From contig JAPJQV010000009.1 in the NCBI GenBank assembly GCA_030824965.1, positions 17,215 to 81,214 on the forward strand: 64,000 bases of DNA, written 5' to 3'. Origin of the DNA: Micavibrio sp. (GTDB lineage Bacteria; Pseudomonadota; Alphaproteobacteria; Micavibrionales; Micavibrionaceae). Under the pieces are notes generated by a model that was not told the DNA's origin, did not search any database, and saw only the letters and a program-made list of their open reading frames with translations. Shown piece after piece: positions 35,429 to 43,185 of the stretch (position 1 is the first letter of the stretch; the number at the start of each line of letters is the position of its first letter). Made by a program: the position numbers and the translations under genes.

Positions 35429-36238
35429 TCAGCTAATGAATCCGGAATATAAAAGAATTAAAACAAGAATACCGACTACAATACGATAGTAACCAAATGG
35501 CTTAAAGCCATGCTTGCCCACGAAGTTAATCATCCAATTGACGACAATTAATGCTGAAAAGAAAGCGGCGATAGTACCGATGGCAAAATAGGGGAGGTCG
35601 GCCGAGCTTATAATTTCCCAATTCTGATACATATCGAACGCTGCCGCGCCGAAAATTGTTGGCATGGCGAGAAAGAACGAGAATTCGGCGGCTGTTCTCA
35701 TTTCAACACCTAAAAGTCTTGCCCCTACAATTGAGGCACCGGCGCGGGAAATTCCTGGAATAAGGGCAGCCACTTGGCATAAACCAACGCCGAGTGCCGT
35801 TTTTAAAGACATCGATTCCATGTTTGTTATCAGAGGTGGCTTGGCGAGGCGTTCGGCAAAAAGCATAAAGATGCCGCCAACTATCAATCCTGTCGCCACA
35901 ATCCATGGTGAGAATAGGACTTCCTTGATAAAACCATGAAGCAAGGCTCCGGCTATGGCGGCAGGCAAAAAGGCGATAAGAATTTTGGCGGCCAGAAGTT
36001 GTTCATCACGATCGCTGGGCAATCCTGCAATCATTCTGATGATGCGCATTCGGCGCGCCCATATAACAGCAAGGATTGCACCGACTTGGATAAAGACATC
36101 GAAAACGCCGGCGGTTTCATGATGGCGCCCCAAAAGGGATTCGGTAATAATTAAATGCCCCGTTGATGAAACCGGAATGAATTCAGTCAGGCCTTCGACG
36201 ATGCCAAGAATAATACTTTCAATTATATTTTCGAACAT
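35429..36238 (-). CDS. uppP: Undecaprenyl-diphosphatase
   Basis: 269 residues, about eight TM. Both signature regions are present: GIVEGLTEFIPVSSTGHLII at residues 12-31 (the E-x-x-x-E and PVSSTGH block) and PGISRAGASIVGARLLG near residues 160-176. The enzyme (BacA/UppP) dephosphorylates undecaprenyl diphosphate, recycling the lipid carrier used by the polysaccharide locus and by peptidoglycan and giving bacitracin tolerance. Its place at the edge of the polysaccharide locus is consistent with a high carrier demand. The second signature reads SRAG rather than the more usual SRSG. Confidence 0.95.
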   Translation of the reverse strand: MFENIIESIILGIVEGLTEFIPVSSTGHLIITESLLGRHHETAGVFDVFIQVGAILAVIWARRMRIIRMIAGLPSDRDEQLLAAKILIAFLPAAIAGALLHGFIKEVLFSPWIVATGLIVGGIFMLFAERLAKPPLITNMESMSLKTALGVGLCQVAALIPGISRAGASIVGARLLGVEMRTAAEFSFFLAMPTIFGAAAFDMYQNWEIISSADLPYFAIGTIAAFFSALIVVNWMINFVGKHGFKPFGYYRIVVGILVLILLYSGFIS

Positions 36239-36302
36239 TTGATCCTTGCCGGTTTGCAGGCCGGATAATGGAGATTACGGCCCGATTTTGCAAGGCTGGA
36301 CT

Positions 36303-37076
36303 TTAATTATCTATTCTCAAATAAACGGCGCATGCTTGTCCTGCTGTGCTGTTTTCATTGTAAGTTCCTGTCGAGCCATTTCTGTCCGTGCATGCATCGG
36401 CTCCGCCGACATGTGCCGCGCCGGCGCCCGAAGCGCGGACTATACCCGTTAAAGGTGAGCCGTCATCCATCTTGCGGTCTATCGAGGCTGCAGCGTTTGT
36501 CGATAAAACGGTTGCGTTAGGGCCTTCGAGTTCATTGCAGTTGACCGGGCAGTCATGGATTCGAATGATCCTGCCGCTAAAGGAAGTATCGTCGGATCCG
36601 GCGCCTGTGCCGACATTCTCGGCTACCGTATAGCCGCCGCCAAAAGGACCAGCAGGAAAGGTTTGTCCCCAATCCATGACGTTAGCTCCGGGATTAATGC
36701 CACCGATAAGATCTGCCATGGCTAAATGTTTCCAAAATTGAGTGTTTTCCGAAGCGATGGTTTTATTTTGAAAATAATGCCAGGCATCAAGCTCTTCAGT
36801 GCCGATTTTCAAATTACCGTTGCCATCGTTGCAATTGTTTGCCGCGGTACAGTTTGGAATCAATGTCGTTGCGGAGGTGATATCACCAGGCAGGCTTTTG
36901 TAGCTATCTTGGAAAGTATTGATTGCCGCCTGGAAGCTTTTTAAATCTTTGATAGTTCGCGCGACCTTGGAATTATTAATCAGTTCCTGACCTTTAAGGA
37001 CACCGCCAATCAAAAGGCCAATAATGATCATGACGATAGAAAGCTCGACAAGTGTGAAACCGTTTTTCTTATTCAA
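36303..37076 (-). CDS. Prepilin-type N-terminal cleavage/methylation domain protein (pseudopilin-like)
   Basis: 257 residues from a TTG (37076) with GGGGAC 6 nt upstream. It begins MNKKNGFTLVELSIVMIII: a short basic leader, the G-F cleavage site (after Gly6), Glu at +5 and a hydrophobic helix, the class III signal. The SKVARTIKDLKSFQAAINTFQDSY segment continues the long helix, followed by the LPGD motif. The globular part has about eight Cys (NCTAANNC, DCPVNCNE, DACTD, GQACA), suggesting disulphides. It is larger than a typical major pilin and is a lone gene, about 17 kb from the assembly operon at 54.4 kb, which it probably uses. A minor pilin or adhesin-type subunit is likely. Confidence 0.85.
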   Translation of the reverse strand: MNKKNGFTLVELSIVMIIIGLLIGGVLKGQELINNSKVARTIKDLKSFQAAINTFQDSYKSLPGDITSATTLIPNCTAANNCNDGNGNLKIGTEELDAWHYFQNKTIASENTQFWKHLAMADLIGGINPGANVMDWGQTFPAGPFGGGYTVAENVGTGAGSDDTSFSGRIIRIHDCPVNCNELEGPNATVLSTNAAASIDRKMDDGSPLTGIVRASGAGAAHVGGADACTDRNGSTGTYNENSTAGQACAVYLRIDN

Positions 37077-37144
37077 AAGAAGTCCCCAATAATTATAAAT
37101 TTATATCAGGCTTACCGTAACAAATTTAGATAGATAGATAAAAT

Positions 37145-37175
37145 GAAAAAGGACGCAATGAAGCGTCCTTTTTGA
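37145..37175 (-). terminator. Rho-independent terminator of the ferritin-like gene
   Basis: Stem AAAGGACGC/GCGTCCTTT with a short loop (about 37149-37172), flanked by A and T runs on both sides. On the minus strand it lies 20 bp after the stop of the DUF892 gene and is followed by TTTTTCATTTT. Confidence 0.85.
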
Positions 37176-37193
37176 TTCAATTTTAGGAAGGAA

Positions 37194-37715
37194 TTAAGCC
37201 GCTTTTTTGGATGGCAATTCCGCAGCCTGATTAACGCCGCTTTCGGCCATTTGAGTCAGCGCTACATCTGTTTTCTTTTCCTGATCAAGGATGGAAGTTA
37301 AAAGTTTTGCCTGTTGCTTATAGCCAAGCTCGTTGGCCCAGCATACAAGCGTTCCATAGGTTGCGATTTCATAATGCTCGACTTTTTGGGCGGCGGCGAT
37401 CATACCAGCTGTCATGACGGCATCCTGACCTTCAAAATCGGACATCAGCTCTTCGGCTTCTTCGATAATACCCAGAATAGCAGGGCATTTTTTACCTTTG
37501 ATTTTAATGTCCAGCGATGTCATCACCTGCTCAAGCTTTTCGATCTGGGTTGCGGTTTCTTCCTGATGTTTCTGAAAAGCTGCGGATGCTTTTGCATCAG
37601 GAGCTTTTTTGACCATTTTGCCAAGGGCTTTATAGATTTTGCCTTCCGCAAAATAAATGTCATGAAGTTGCTCTTCAAAAAGATCCGCAAGGGTTTTTTC
37701 TTTTGATTTTGCCAT
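37194..37715 (-). CDS. Ferritin-like DUF892 (YciF/YciE) family protein
   Basis: 173 residues from the ATG at 37715, chosen for AAAGGTG 6 nt upstream; a longer frame to 37751 has no such site. Four-helix bundle with acidic/His positions of the family: LADLFEEQLHDIYFAE, KHQEETATQIEKLEQ, AAQKVEHYEIATYGTL and LTSILDQEKKTD, giving the E, H, E-x-x-H pattern of a di-metal site. The C-terminus is the usual Lys/Ala tail (PSKKAA). YciF-type proteins are stress-induced and of unclear activity, possibly iron or peroxide handling. It lies downstream of a Bfd-like [2Fe-2S] gene on the same strand, which may be meaningful for iron metabolism. Confidence 0.9.
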   Translation of the reverse strand: MAKSKEKTLADLFEEQLHDIYFAEGKIYKALGKMVKKAPDAKASAAFQKHQEETATQIEKLEQVMTSLDIKIKGKKCPAILGIIEEAEELMSDFEGQDAVMTAGMIAAAQKVEHYEIATYGTLVCWANELGYKQQAKLLTSILDQEKKTDVALTQMAESGVNQAAELPSKKAA

Positions 37716-37784
37716 TTTTAGCACCTTTGATTGGTTGTTGAGGGTCCACAACTAATCAAGAAAAACTGATTTGGTTCCTGTTAT

Positions 37785-37967
37785 TTAAGGAACCATGTCC
37801 TGGGGTCTCGACGCATAGGCGACTTCGGGAAAGTCGCGTTCGTCGATAATTTCAGATTTCTCAACTGAAGGAGGAGGATCTTTGGCTAAGGCAAAATTCT
37901 TCGGAAGATAACTCTGAGCTATGGACGATTGAGTTGGGGGCGACCATAATTCTATTTTAGCGTGCAT
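37785..37967 (-). CDS. Small hypothetical protein downstream of the Bfd-like gene
   Basis: 60 residues, ATG at 37967 with AGGAAAG 6 nt upstream, overlapping the Bfd-like stop by 16 bp. The sequence is polar and proline-containing with no TM, Cys or recognisable motif (MHAKIELWSPP at the start, ending ASRPQDMVP). The good ribosome-binding site and coupling to the upstream gene argue for expression, but there is no homology support. The stop lies inside a perfect 7-bp inverted repeat GGTTCCT-N8-AGGAACC (37773-37794). Confidence 0.4.
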   Translation of the reverse strand: MHAKIELWSPPTQSSIAQSYLPKNFALAKDPPPSVEKSEIIDERDFPEVAYASRPQDMVP

Positions 37968-38179
37968 GTGAAACTTTCCTGTTGGTTATCATGTTTTGGG
38001 GCGGGCAGTGGGCTGCCTTCTAGGTCTTCGATGCAAATACCGCATTGTTTCTTCCGGCCACTCAGATATTCTAAAACCGTTTCCCAGTCTTTCTCCCATG
38101 AAGGGTCGTAGGCAGGATGATTTAGCCGGTTCTCGACTTGCTTTTGAAATATTACACGGCAGATGCAAACATAACCCAT
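37952..38179 (-). CDS. Bacterioferritin-associated ferredoxin-like [2Fe-2S] protein
   Basis: 75 residues. It begins MGYVCICRVIFQKQVE and has the C-x-C ... C-x-x-C arrangement of Bfd (Cys5, Cys7, Cys46, Cys49), with QCGICIEDLE matching the second cluster-binding turn. The gap between the pairs (38 residues) is longer than the about 31 of E. coli Bfd because of an insertion rich in Pro, Trp and Asp (PAYDPSWEKDW). Bfd proteins reduce and release iron from bacterioferritin. A consensus promoter ends 5 bp before the ATG, so the mRNA is probably leaderless. Divergent from rpsD. The family call is from the Cys pattern and length. Confidence 0.65.
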   Translation of the reverse strand: MGYVCICRVIFQKQVENRLNHPAYDPSWEKDWETVLEYLSGRKKQCGICIEDLEGSPLPAPKHDNQQESFTCTLK

Positions 38180-38184
38180 GCCTA

Positions 38185-38214
38185 TTTATACGGAAAACCC
38201 TGAAATCCTGTCAA
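38185..38214 (-). promoter_or_regulatory. Sigma-70 promoter of the Bfd-like gene, probably giving a leaderless mRNA
   Basis: Minus strand: TTGACA (38209-38214), 18-bp spacer, TATAAA (38185-38190). The ATG is at 38177-38179, so a start about 7 nt after the -10 would fall on or next to the A of the start codon. No ribosome-binding site could fit. Confidence 0.75.
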
Positions 38215-38239
38215 GAAACAGGGGCTCAGAGCGAAGTTA

Positions 38240-38370
38240 TTGACAGAAAGCCTTGATTTATCTATAAGACGCCATTCCTGCAAAGACGGAAACGTCGTTG
38301 AACTGGCAATTAAGCCAAACTCAATCCCATCCGGGGACGCGGGACAACAATAAAAAGAAAGAGAAGTAAA
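38240..38370 (+). promoter_or_regulatory. Sigma-70 promoter and structured-looking leader of rpsD
   Basis: Plus strand: TTGACA (38240-38245), 17-bp spacer, TATAAG (38263-38268), predicting a leader of about 95 nt. The leader contains a GACG-GAAA-CGTC tetraloop hairpin (38285-38296) and a later GC-rich segment (CCATCCGGGGACGCGGG) before the AGAGAAG ribosome-binding site. S4 represses its own operon in several bacteria, so this leader could be its target; that is inference. Confidence 0.7.
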
Positions 38371-38982
38371 ATGGCCGGTAAACGCCTGTCTGCAAAACAT
38401 AAAATTGATCGTCGCCTTGGTTGTAACCTTTGGGGCCGTCAGAAATCTCCTTACAACACACGTCAAACTGGACCAGGTATGCACGGCGCACAGCGCGGCA
38501 AGCCAACCGATTACGGTATCCAGCTTCGCGCGAAACAAAAGCTGAAAGGTTACTACGGTAACATTGGCGAAAAACAATTCCTGAAATATTACCATGAAGC
38601 GCTTCGCATGCGTGGCGATACAGGTCAAAACCTGATCGGTCTTCTTGAGCGTCGTCTGGATGCGGTTGTCTACCGCGCAAAATTCGTATCGACAGTTTTC
38701 GCGGCTCGCCAATTCGTTAGCCACTGTCACGTGACCGTAAACGGCAAATCCGTTAACATTCCTTCTTACCTCGTTAAAGACGGCGATGTCATCGAAGTAA
38801 AGGAAAAGTCCAGACAATTAGCGGTTGTTATTGCGGCTGGTGAGTCTGCTGAGCGCGATACGCCTGATTACATCACTGTAGACGGTACAAAGGCGACTTA
38901 CCTGCGTGCGCCGAAATTGGAAGATGTCCCATATCCCGTTCACATGGAACCGAATTTGGTCGTCGAATTCTATTCTCGTTAA
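38371..38982 (+). CDS. rpsD: 30S ribosomal protein S4
   Basis: 203 residues, full length for S4. It starts AGKRLSAKHKIDRRLGCNLWG and contains the GKPTDYGIQLRAKQKLK segment, LLERRLDAVVYRAKF, and the S4 RNA-binding domain ARQFVSHCHVTVNGKSVNIPSY (split; residues about 110-132), ending HMEPNLVVEFYSR. S4 nucleates assembly of the small subunit body on 16S rRNA. It is a single-gene unit here rather than part of the alpha operon, as in other alphaproteobacteria, with its own consensus promoter and terminator. AGAGAAG lies 6 nt before the ATG. Confidence 0.98.
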   Translation: MAGKRLSAKHKIDRRLGCNLWGRQKSPYNTRQTGPGMHGAQRGKPTDYGIQLRAKQKLKGYYGNIGEKQFLKYYHEALRMRGDTGQNLIGLLERRLDAVVYRAKFVSTVFAARQFVSHCHVTVNGKSVNIPSYLVKDGDVIEVKEKSRQLAVVIAAGESAERDTPDYITVDGTKATYLRAPKLEDVPYPVHMEPNLVVEFYSR

Positions 38983-39009
38983 TTAGAGATCTTCAAGAAA
39001 ATTACAAAA

Positions 39010-39034
39010 AGTCGCTCATTTGGGCGGCTTTTTT
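39010..39034 (+). terminator. Rho-independent terminator of rpsD
   Basis: Stem AGTCGCTC (39010-39017) with GGGCGGCT (39022-39029), including G-U pairs, ATTT loop, then six T. It lies 27 bp after the rpsD stop and touches the stop of the convergent methyltransferase gene. Confidence 0.8.
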
Positions 39035-39767
39035 ATTTAAGGTTTTTTCCTAACAGAGCTGAAATAACGCCATGGAAAGTTTTTACTTCTTGATCTGTAG
39101 GCGCGCCACGACTTAAAAAATTCCTTATATTTCTGATCATTGTCTCTTTCATTTCAGGTGATTTAAAAAAGCGCCTTGTTTCCAGTTCCATCTCAAGTCT
39201 TTCCAATAAGTCATTGAAGTCTTTTGCTTTTGCTGGAAAGCTTTTGCCTGTTGGGAGTCTATATTCTTCATATTCTGCTAACGAATAAAATTCATACGCA
39301 ATGAGAAGGGCCGCTTGGCCTAAATTAAGAGAATTGAAATCAGGATTAAGTGGAATTGAGATGTGGTCATGGCAAAGTGCAATTTCTTCGTTATTAAGAC
39401 CGGTTCTTTCTCTTCCAAATAAAACAGCTACTTGCTGTCCATTGTTAATTCGTTGTCTCATATCCGAAACGGCTCTGCGGGCAGTCAAGACAGGCTTGAC
39501 CATGTCTCTAATATCGGCGGCGGTAGCATAAACATAGTGGCAATCGGCTATGGCTTCCCGCACAGTATCGAAAACTTTTACAGGGCTAATCAAGTCGAGT
39601 GCCCCGGCTGACATCGCATTTGCTCTTTCATTCGGCCAGCCATCACGGGGATTAACAATTCTCATATCGCGAAAGCCGCAATTGAGCATAGCCCGTGTAC
39701 AAGCTCCTATATTTTCGCCCATTTGAGGCTCTACTAAGATGAAAAGCGGGGTGTTTGGGAGACTCAT
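39033..39767 (-). CDS. TrmJ-type tRNA (cytidine/uridine-2'-O-)-methyltransferase
   Basis: 244 residues. SpoU/TrmH (SPOUT) fold with PLFILVEPQMGENIGACTRAM at the N-terminus (motif 1, N-x-G-x-x-x-R equivalent), LFGRERTGLNNEEIALC (motif 2) and ISIPLNPDFNSLNLGQAALL (motif 3), which bind SAM in a trefoil knot. The C-terminal extension (about residues 165-240), with LLERLEMELETRRFF, is typical of TrmJ, which methylates the ribose at position 32 of tRNAs. ATG at 39767. Convergent with rpsD and divergent from a small hypothetical gene. Confidence 0.88.
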   Translation of the reverse strand: MSLPNTPLFILVEPQMGENIGACTRAMLNCGFRDMRIVNPRDGWPNERANAMSAGALDLISPVKVFDTVREAIADCHYVYATAADIRDMVKPVLTARRAVSDMRQRINNGQQVAVLFGRERTGLNNEEIALCHDHISIPLNPDFNSLNLGQAALLIAYEFYSLAEYEEYRLPTGKSFPAKAKDFNDLLERLEMELETRRFFKSPEMKETMIRNIRNFLSRGAPTDQEVKTFHGVISALLGKNLK

Positions 39768-39857
39768 CGATAAAATTTGATTATAATTTTCATAAAAATT
39801 TGCTTTTTACTTATTTTTAAGGTAGCATGCTTCCACACTCAATAAACGAGGATGACC

Positions 39858-40106
39858 ATGATGGCAACGATGTTTAAAAATTATGAGTTACCTAAATCTC
39901 CATCCCCGCATTTCGATATTTTCGCGGCATTCGAAAAATTGGATACCAATCGCAAATTGGCGCTGGTTGATCAGCTTTTTCATTCCGGTAATCATGCCTA
40001 TTTCAATATGATCCAAAAATTCTGGCCGGATGCTAATGAAATGGATTCCGCAAAGCTTGAAAGGCTACTTCGAGCCCGCATTGAGCGCACTCTTCAGGCA
40101 CAATAA
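39858..40106 (+). CDS. Small conserved-looking hypothetical protein
   Basis: 82 residues from the ATG at 39858 (GAGG 6 nt upstream); ATG 39852 abuts the ribosome-binding site and is less likely, and ATG 39861 is also possible. The protein is soluble and mostly helical, with an amphipathic middle (KLALVDQLFHSGNHAYF) and a C-terminal AKLERLLRARIERTLQA. No known motif is recognised. It has its own terminator at 40135-40158, and possible promoter boxes TTGCTT (39800-39805) and TAGCAT (39823-39828), so it is likely a real monocistronic gene. Confidence 0.6.
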   Translation: MMATMFKNYELPKSPSPHFDIFAAFEKLDTNRKLALVDQLFHSGNHAYFNMIQKFWPDANEMDSAKLERLLRARIERTLQAQ

Positions 40107-40134
40107 TAGTATTTCCTCCTGACATGATATGAAA

Positions 40135-40158
40135 GACCCGGCAATAGCCGGGTTTTTT
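40135..40158 (+). terminator. Rho-independent terminator after the small hypothetical gene
   Basis: Stem ACCCGGC/GCCGGGT with AATA loop (40135-40152) followed by six T. On the minus strand it lies just past the gltX stop but has a poor U-tract (TCTTTC), so it may only partly stop that transcript. Confidence 0.88.
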
Positions 40159-40161
40159 ATA

Positions 40162-41505
40162 TTAAGCTGCTTTTTTCTGAAGCCGTTCCTTGGCTTTTTC
40201 CGCCCCGATCAGGGGTAAAAGATCGCGTAGTTCAGGACCGTGATCCATACCTGTAAGGGCTTTGCGTAAAGGCATGAAAAGCTCTTTGCCTTTTTTACCT
40301 GTCGCCTCTTTGATCGAATCCGTCCATGTTTTCCATGTTTCGGTTGTCCATGGCTCGGCAGGCATAAGCTCTACAGCTTGTATAGCAAAGGCATCATCTT
40401 CTACGACAGGCGTGACTGGGCCTTTCGCGACCTGCCACCAGTCTTTGATTTCTCGGAAAAGGTTTAAATTCGCCCGGACTGAATTCCAAAAATTCTCGTC
40501 CAGTTCTTCAAGGCCCATATCTTTAAGCCGGTCTTGCACCTTTTCGTAGGGCATTTCATGAATGATTTTCGCATTCAATCGCTCCAGCTCATCTGTATCG
40601 AATTTAGGCGTACCGCGTCCGAATTTGGAAAAATCAAAAGATTCTATCAAAGGCTCGTAACTTGTAAACGGTTCGATGGGGTCGGATGTACCAAGCCGTG
40701 CCATTAGGCTCGGAATTGCCATGGCTTCAAGGCCTTCTTCATCGCGCAGGTCAAAAACGCTTATAGAGCCCATGCGTTTGGACAATTTCCCGCCTTGCGG
40801 ATCGGAGAGAAGTGACAGGTGAGCGAATTGTGGCGGGGTATAGCCCAAAGCTTCAAACATCTGGATATGGGATGCTGTATTTGTGACATGGTCTTCGCCA
40901 CGCACGATATGCGTAATGTTAAAATCCATATCGTCGATAACGGAGCACAGGTGATAAAGTGGTGTACCATCTTCGCGAATTAAAACCGGATCGGATAGGC
41001 CGGCGCCGTCGAATTCGACATCGCCGCGAACCAGATCATGCCAGTTGATTTTGGTCGGGTTCATTTTGAAGCGCCAATGCGGTTTACGCCCTTCGTCCTC
41101 GTATTTCTTTTTTTGCTCTTCCGTCAGGTTTAAAGAAGCGCGGTCATAAATAGGCGGCTGGCCTTGCGATAGCTGTGCCTTGCGTTTCAGGCCTAATTCA
41201 TCCGGCGTTTCATAACAGGCATATAAACGTCCATCTTTTTTCAGTTGTTCAATGATGACGTTGTACCGGTCAAGACGTTTGCTCTGCCAGGCTTCTTCAT
41301 CCCAGTCGAGGCCTAGCCATGCCAGGCTTTCCCGGATCGCGTCTTCATATTCTTTCTTTGAACGTTCTAGATCGGTATCATCGATACGTAAAAGATAATG
41401 CCCTTTATTTTTCTTGGCAAAAAGCCATGTGATTAGGGCTGTGCGGACATTACCGACATGCAGCATGCCGGTAGGAGAGGGAGCAAAGCGAACGCGAACT
41501 GTCAT
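40162..41505 (-). CDS. gltX: Glutamate--tRNA ligase
   Basis: 447 residues. Class I synthetase: the HIGH motif appears as PTGMLHVGNVRTAL (residues about 9-22), the catalytic core has LLRIDDTDLERSKKEYEDAI, YDRASLNLTEEQ and HIVRGEDHVTNT, and the KMSKS loop is GGKLSKRMG (about residue 240). The C-terminal anticodon-binding domain ends in a Lys-rich tail. It charges tRNA-Glu. Last gene of the seven-gene minus-strand run; starts 22 bp after the nadE stop. The KRMG rather than KRxG form after KLS and the length fit one of the two GltX paralogues common in alphaproteobacteria, where the second can charge tRNA-Gln for GatCAB. Confidence 0.96.
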   Translation of the reverse strand: MTVRVRFAPSPTGMLHVGNVRTALITWLFAKKNKGHYLLRIDDTDLERSKKEYEDAIRESLAWLGLDWDEEAWQSKRLDRYNVIIEQLKKDGRLYACYETPDELGLKRKAQLSQGQPPIYDRASLNLTEEQKKKYEDEGRKPHWRFKMNPTKINWHDLVRGDVEFDGAGLSDPVLIREDGTPLYHLCSVIDDMDFNITHIVRGEDHVTNTASHIQMFEALGYTPPQFAHLSLLSDPQGGKLSKRMGSISVFDLRDEEGLEAMAIPSLMARLGTSDPIEPFTSYEPLIESFDFSKFGRGTPKFDTDELERLNAKIIHEMPYEKVQDRLKDMGLEELDENFWNSVRANLNLFREIKDWWQVAKGPVTPVVEDDAFAIQAVELMPAEPWTTETWKTWTDSIKEATGKKGKELFMPLRKALTGMDHGPELRDLLPLIGAEKAKERLQKKAA

Positions 41506-41527
41506 AAGTGGCTTTCTATAGAGTTAA

Positions 41528-43183
41528 TCAGGATTTTTCAATGTAACCGTTGACAATAGGATAACGACGATCGCGCCCAAATGCGCGGGAACTGAGTTTC
41601 GGGCCAGGTGCTGCCTGACGGCGTTTATATTCGGCGCGGTCAACCAATCGATTAACCTTGCGAACAGTGACCGGATCATGGCCGCGAGCTATCATATCTT
41701 CTACACCTAAATCGTCTTCGATCATACTTATCAGAATTTCATCGAGAATATCGTAAGGCGGGAGGGAGTCTTGGTCTTTTTGTCCTGGTTTCAATTCCGC
41801 TGTCGGTTCTTTTGTCAGGATACGCTCGTTGATAACTTCGCCCTCAGGTCCTAGCGCATCGACAGGTTTTGCCGCATTGCGCCATGTGGCAAGGTTGTAA
41901 ACCTGAGTCTTATATAAATCCTTTAATGGATTAAAGCCGCCGCACATATCACCGTAGAGCGTTGCATACCCAACCGCAACTTCACTTTTGTTTCCGGTTG
42001 TCAAAACCATAGCGCCATTTTGGTTCGACATGGACATCAAAATCGTGCCGCGAATGCGTGACTGCAGGTTTTCATGCGCCAGACCGGATAATCCCGGCAG
42101 AGAAGTTTCAAAACCTTTCATTACCGGTTCAATGGAAACCGTCTCGAAATTGACGCCAAGTTTGCGAGCGCAATCTGTTGCGTCGGAAATACTTTCTTCA
42201 GAAGTATAAGGTGAGGGCATCATCACGCATTTTACATTGGCAGATCCCAGAGCATCTGTTGAGATTGCGGCGACGAGTGCGCTATCTATACCGCCTGACA
42301 TACCAATCAGCACGTTATTCATGCCACTTTTGCGCACATAGTCGCGAGTGGCAAGCATGGCCGCCTGATATAAAGATTCTGTTTCCGGGTGAATAGGATG
42401 CATGTCTTCTGTGGCAATCAGCCAGTTACCGTTGGCACGCCGTTCGACGAGGGTCAGATCCTGAAACTCTTCTACAAATTCTTCGCATTGAAGGATGACT
42501 TGGCCGGTTTCGTTCATCATAAAGCTCGCACCGTCGAAGATCAGTTCATCCTGTCCGCCGAACTGGTTGACATAGATAAGCGGAAGACCTGTTTTTGTCG
42601 CCCGTAATCTTGCATGCTGGTAACGAATGTCATGTTTATGGCCATCATAAGGACTGGCATTGGTGACGATAAGTATATCCGCCCCTTTGGCTTTTAAGTT
42701 ATCGGCAACTTCCGGATACCACATGTCTTCACAGATCATGACACCGAGTTTCAATCCCATAAAAGACATAGGCTCCGGTAAAGGGCCGGGCTTGAAATAA
42801 CGGTGTTCGTCGAATATGCCGTAATTGGGCAAATCATGCTTGGTCTGAGTTGCCAGAATATAACCCTGATGAATTAAATGAACAGCATTATAAAGGCATT
42901 TATTTTCCCGGTTCCATGAAGGTGCCGTAATAAGCATGGCAGCGGCGCGTCCGCGGCTTTCGTCAACTAAAGTCTCAATGACTTGATCGACTTCCTTTAA
43001 AAATGACTGCTTTAGTAGAAGGTCTTCAGGTGGATAACCTGTCACGACCAATTCCGGAAAGACGATCAGGTTTGTATGCTTCGGCGCTTCGTCACGTACG
43101 CGACGGATCAAATCAAGGTTGCCTTGAAGATCTCCGATTTTTGTATTGATCTGTGCGATAGTTATGACGAAGGGCTTATCCAT
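41528..43183 (-). CDS. nadE: Glutamine-dependent NAD+ synthetase
   Basis: 551 residues, two domains. The N-terminal nitrilase-type glutaminase has the E-K-C triad: Glu in NLIVFPELVVTGYPPEDLL, Lys in TKHDLPNYGIFDEHRYF and Cys in LGVMICEDMWYPE. The C-terminal synthetase (from about residue 285) has the P-loop IGMSGGIDSALVAAI, TTGNKSEVAVGYATLYGDM and GGFNPLKDLYKT. It amidates nicotinic acid adenine dinucleotide to NAD+ with ammonia channelled from glutamine. The C-terminus RAFGRDRRYPI matches the alphaproteobacterial form. ATG is 2 bp after the DAHP synthase stop, so the genes are likely cotranslated. Confidence 0.96.
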   Translation of the reverse strand: MDKPFVITIAQINTKIGDLQGNLDLIRRVRDEAPKHTNLIVFPELVVTGYPPEDLLLKQSFLKEVDQVIETLVDESRGRAAAMLITAPSWNRENKCLYNAVHLIHQGYILATQTKHDLPNYGIFDEHRYFKPGPLPEPMSFMGLKLGVMICEDMWYPEVADNLKAKGADILIVTNASPYDGHKHDIRYQHARLRATKTGLPLIYVNQFGGQDELIFDGASFMMNETGQVILQCEEFVEEFQDLTLVERRANGNWLIATEDMHPIHPETESLYQAAMLATRDYVRKSGMNNVLIGMSGGIDSALVAAISTDALGSANVKCVMMPSPYTSEESISDATDCARKLGVNFETVSIEPVMKGFETSLPGLSGLAHENLQSRIRGTILMSMSNQNGAMVLTTGNKSEVAVGYATLYGDMCGGFNPLKDLYKTQVYNLATWRNAAKPVDALGPEGEVINERILTKEPTAELKPGQKDQDSLPPYDILDEILISMIEDDLGVEDMIARGHDPVTVRKVNRLVDRAEYKRRQAAPGPKLSSRAFGRDRRYPIVNGYIEKS

Positions 43184-43185
43184 TG

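Noticed and set aside
37773..37794. EcfG-type general stress promoter for the DUF892 gene
   Set aside because: A GGAACC box is present but the distance to AGTT is 19 bp, longer than the usual 16-17, and no CGTT is seen; kept only as an inverted repeat.
38182..38817. 211-codon minus-strand open frame across rpsD
   Set aside because: It is antisense to the full S4 gene, has no recognised domain, and its frame is explained by the codon bias of rpsD.
39780..39785. TATAAT on the minus strand as promoter of the TrmJ-type gene
   Set aside because: No -35 at 16-18 bp and only 12 bp lie between it and the ATG; AT-rich sequence makes chance matches common.
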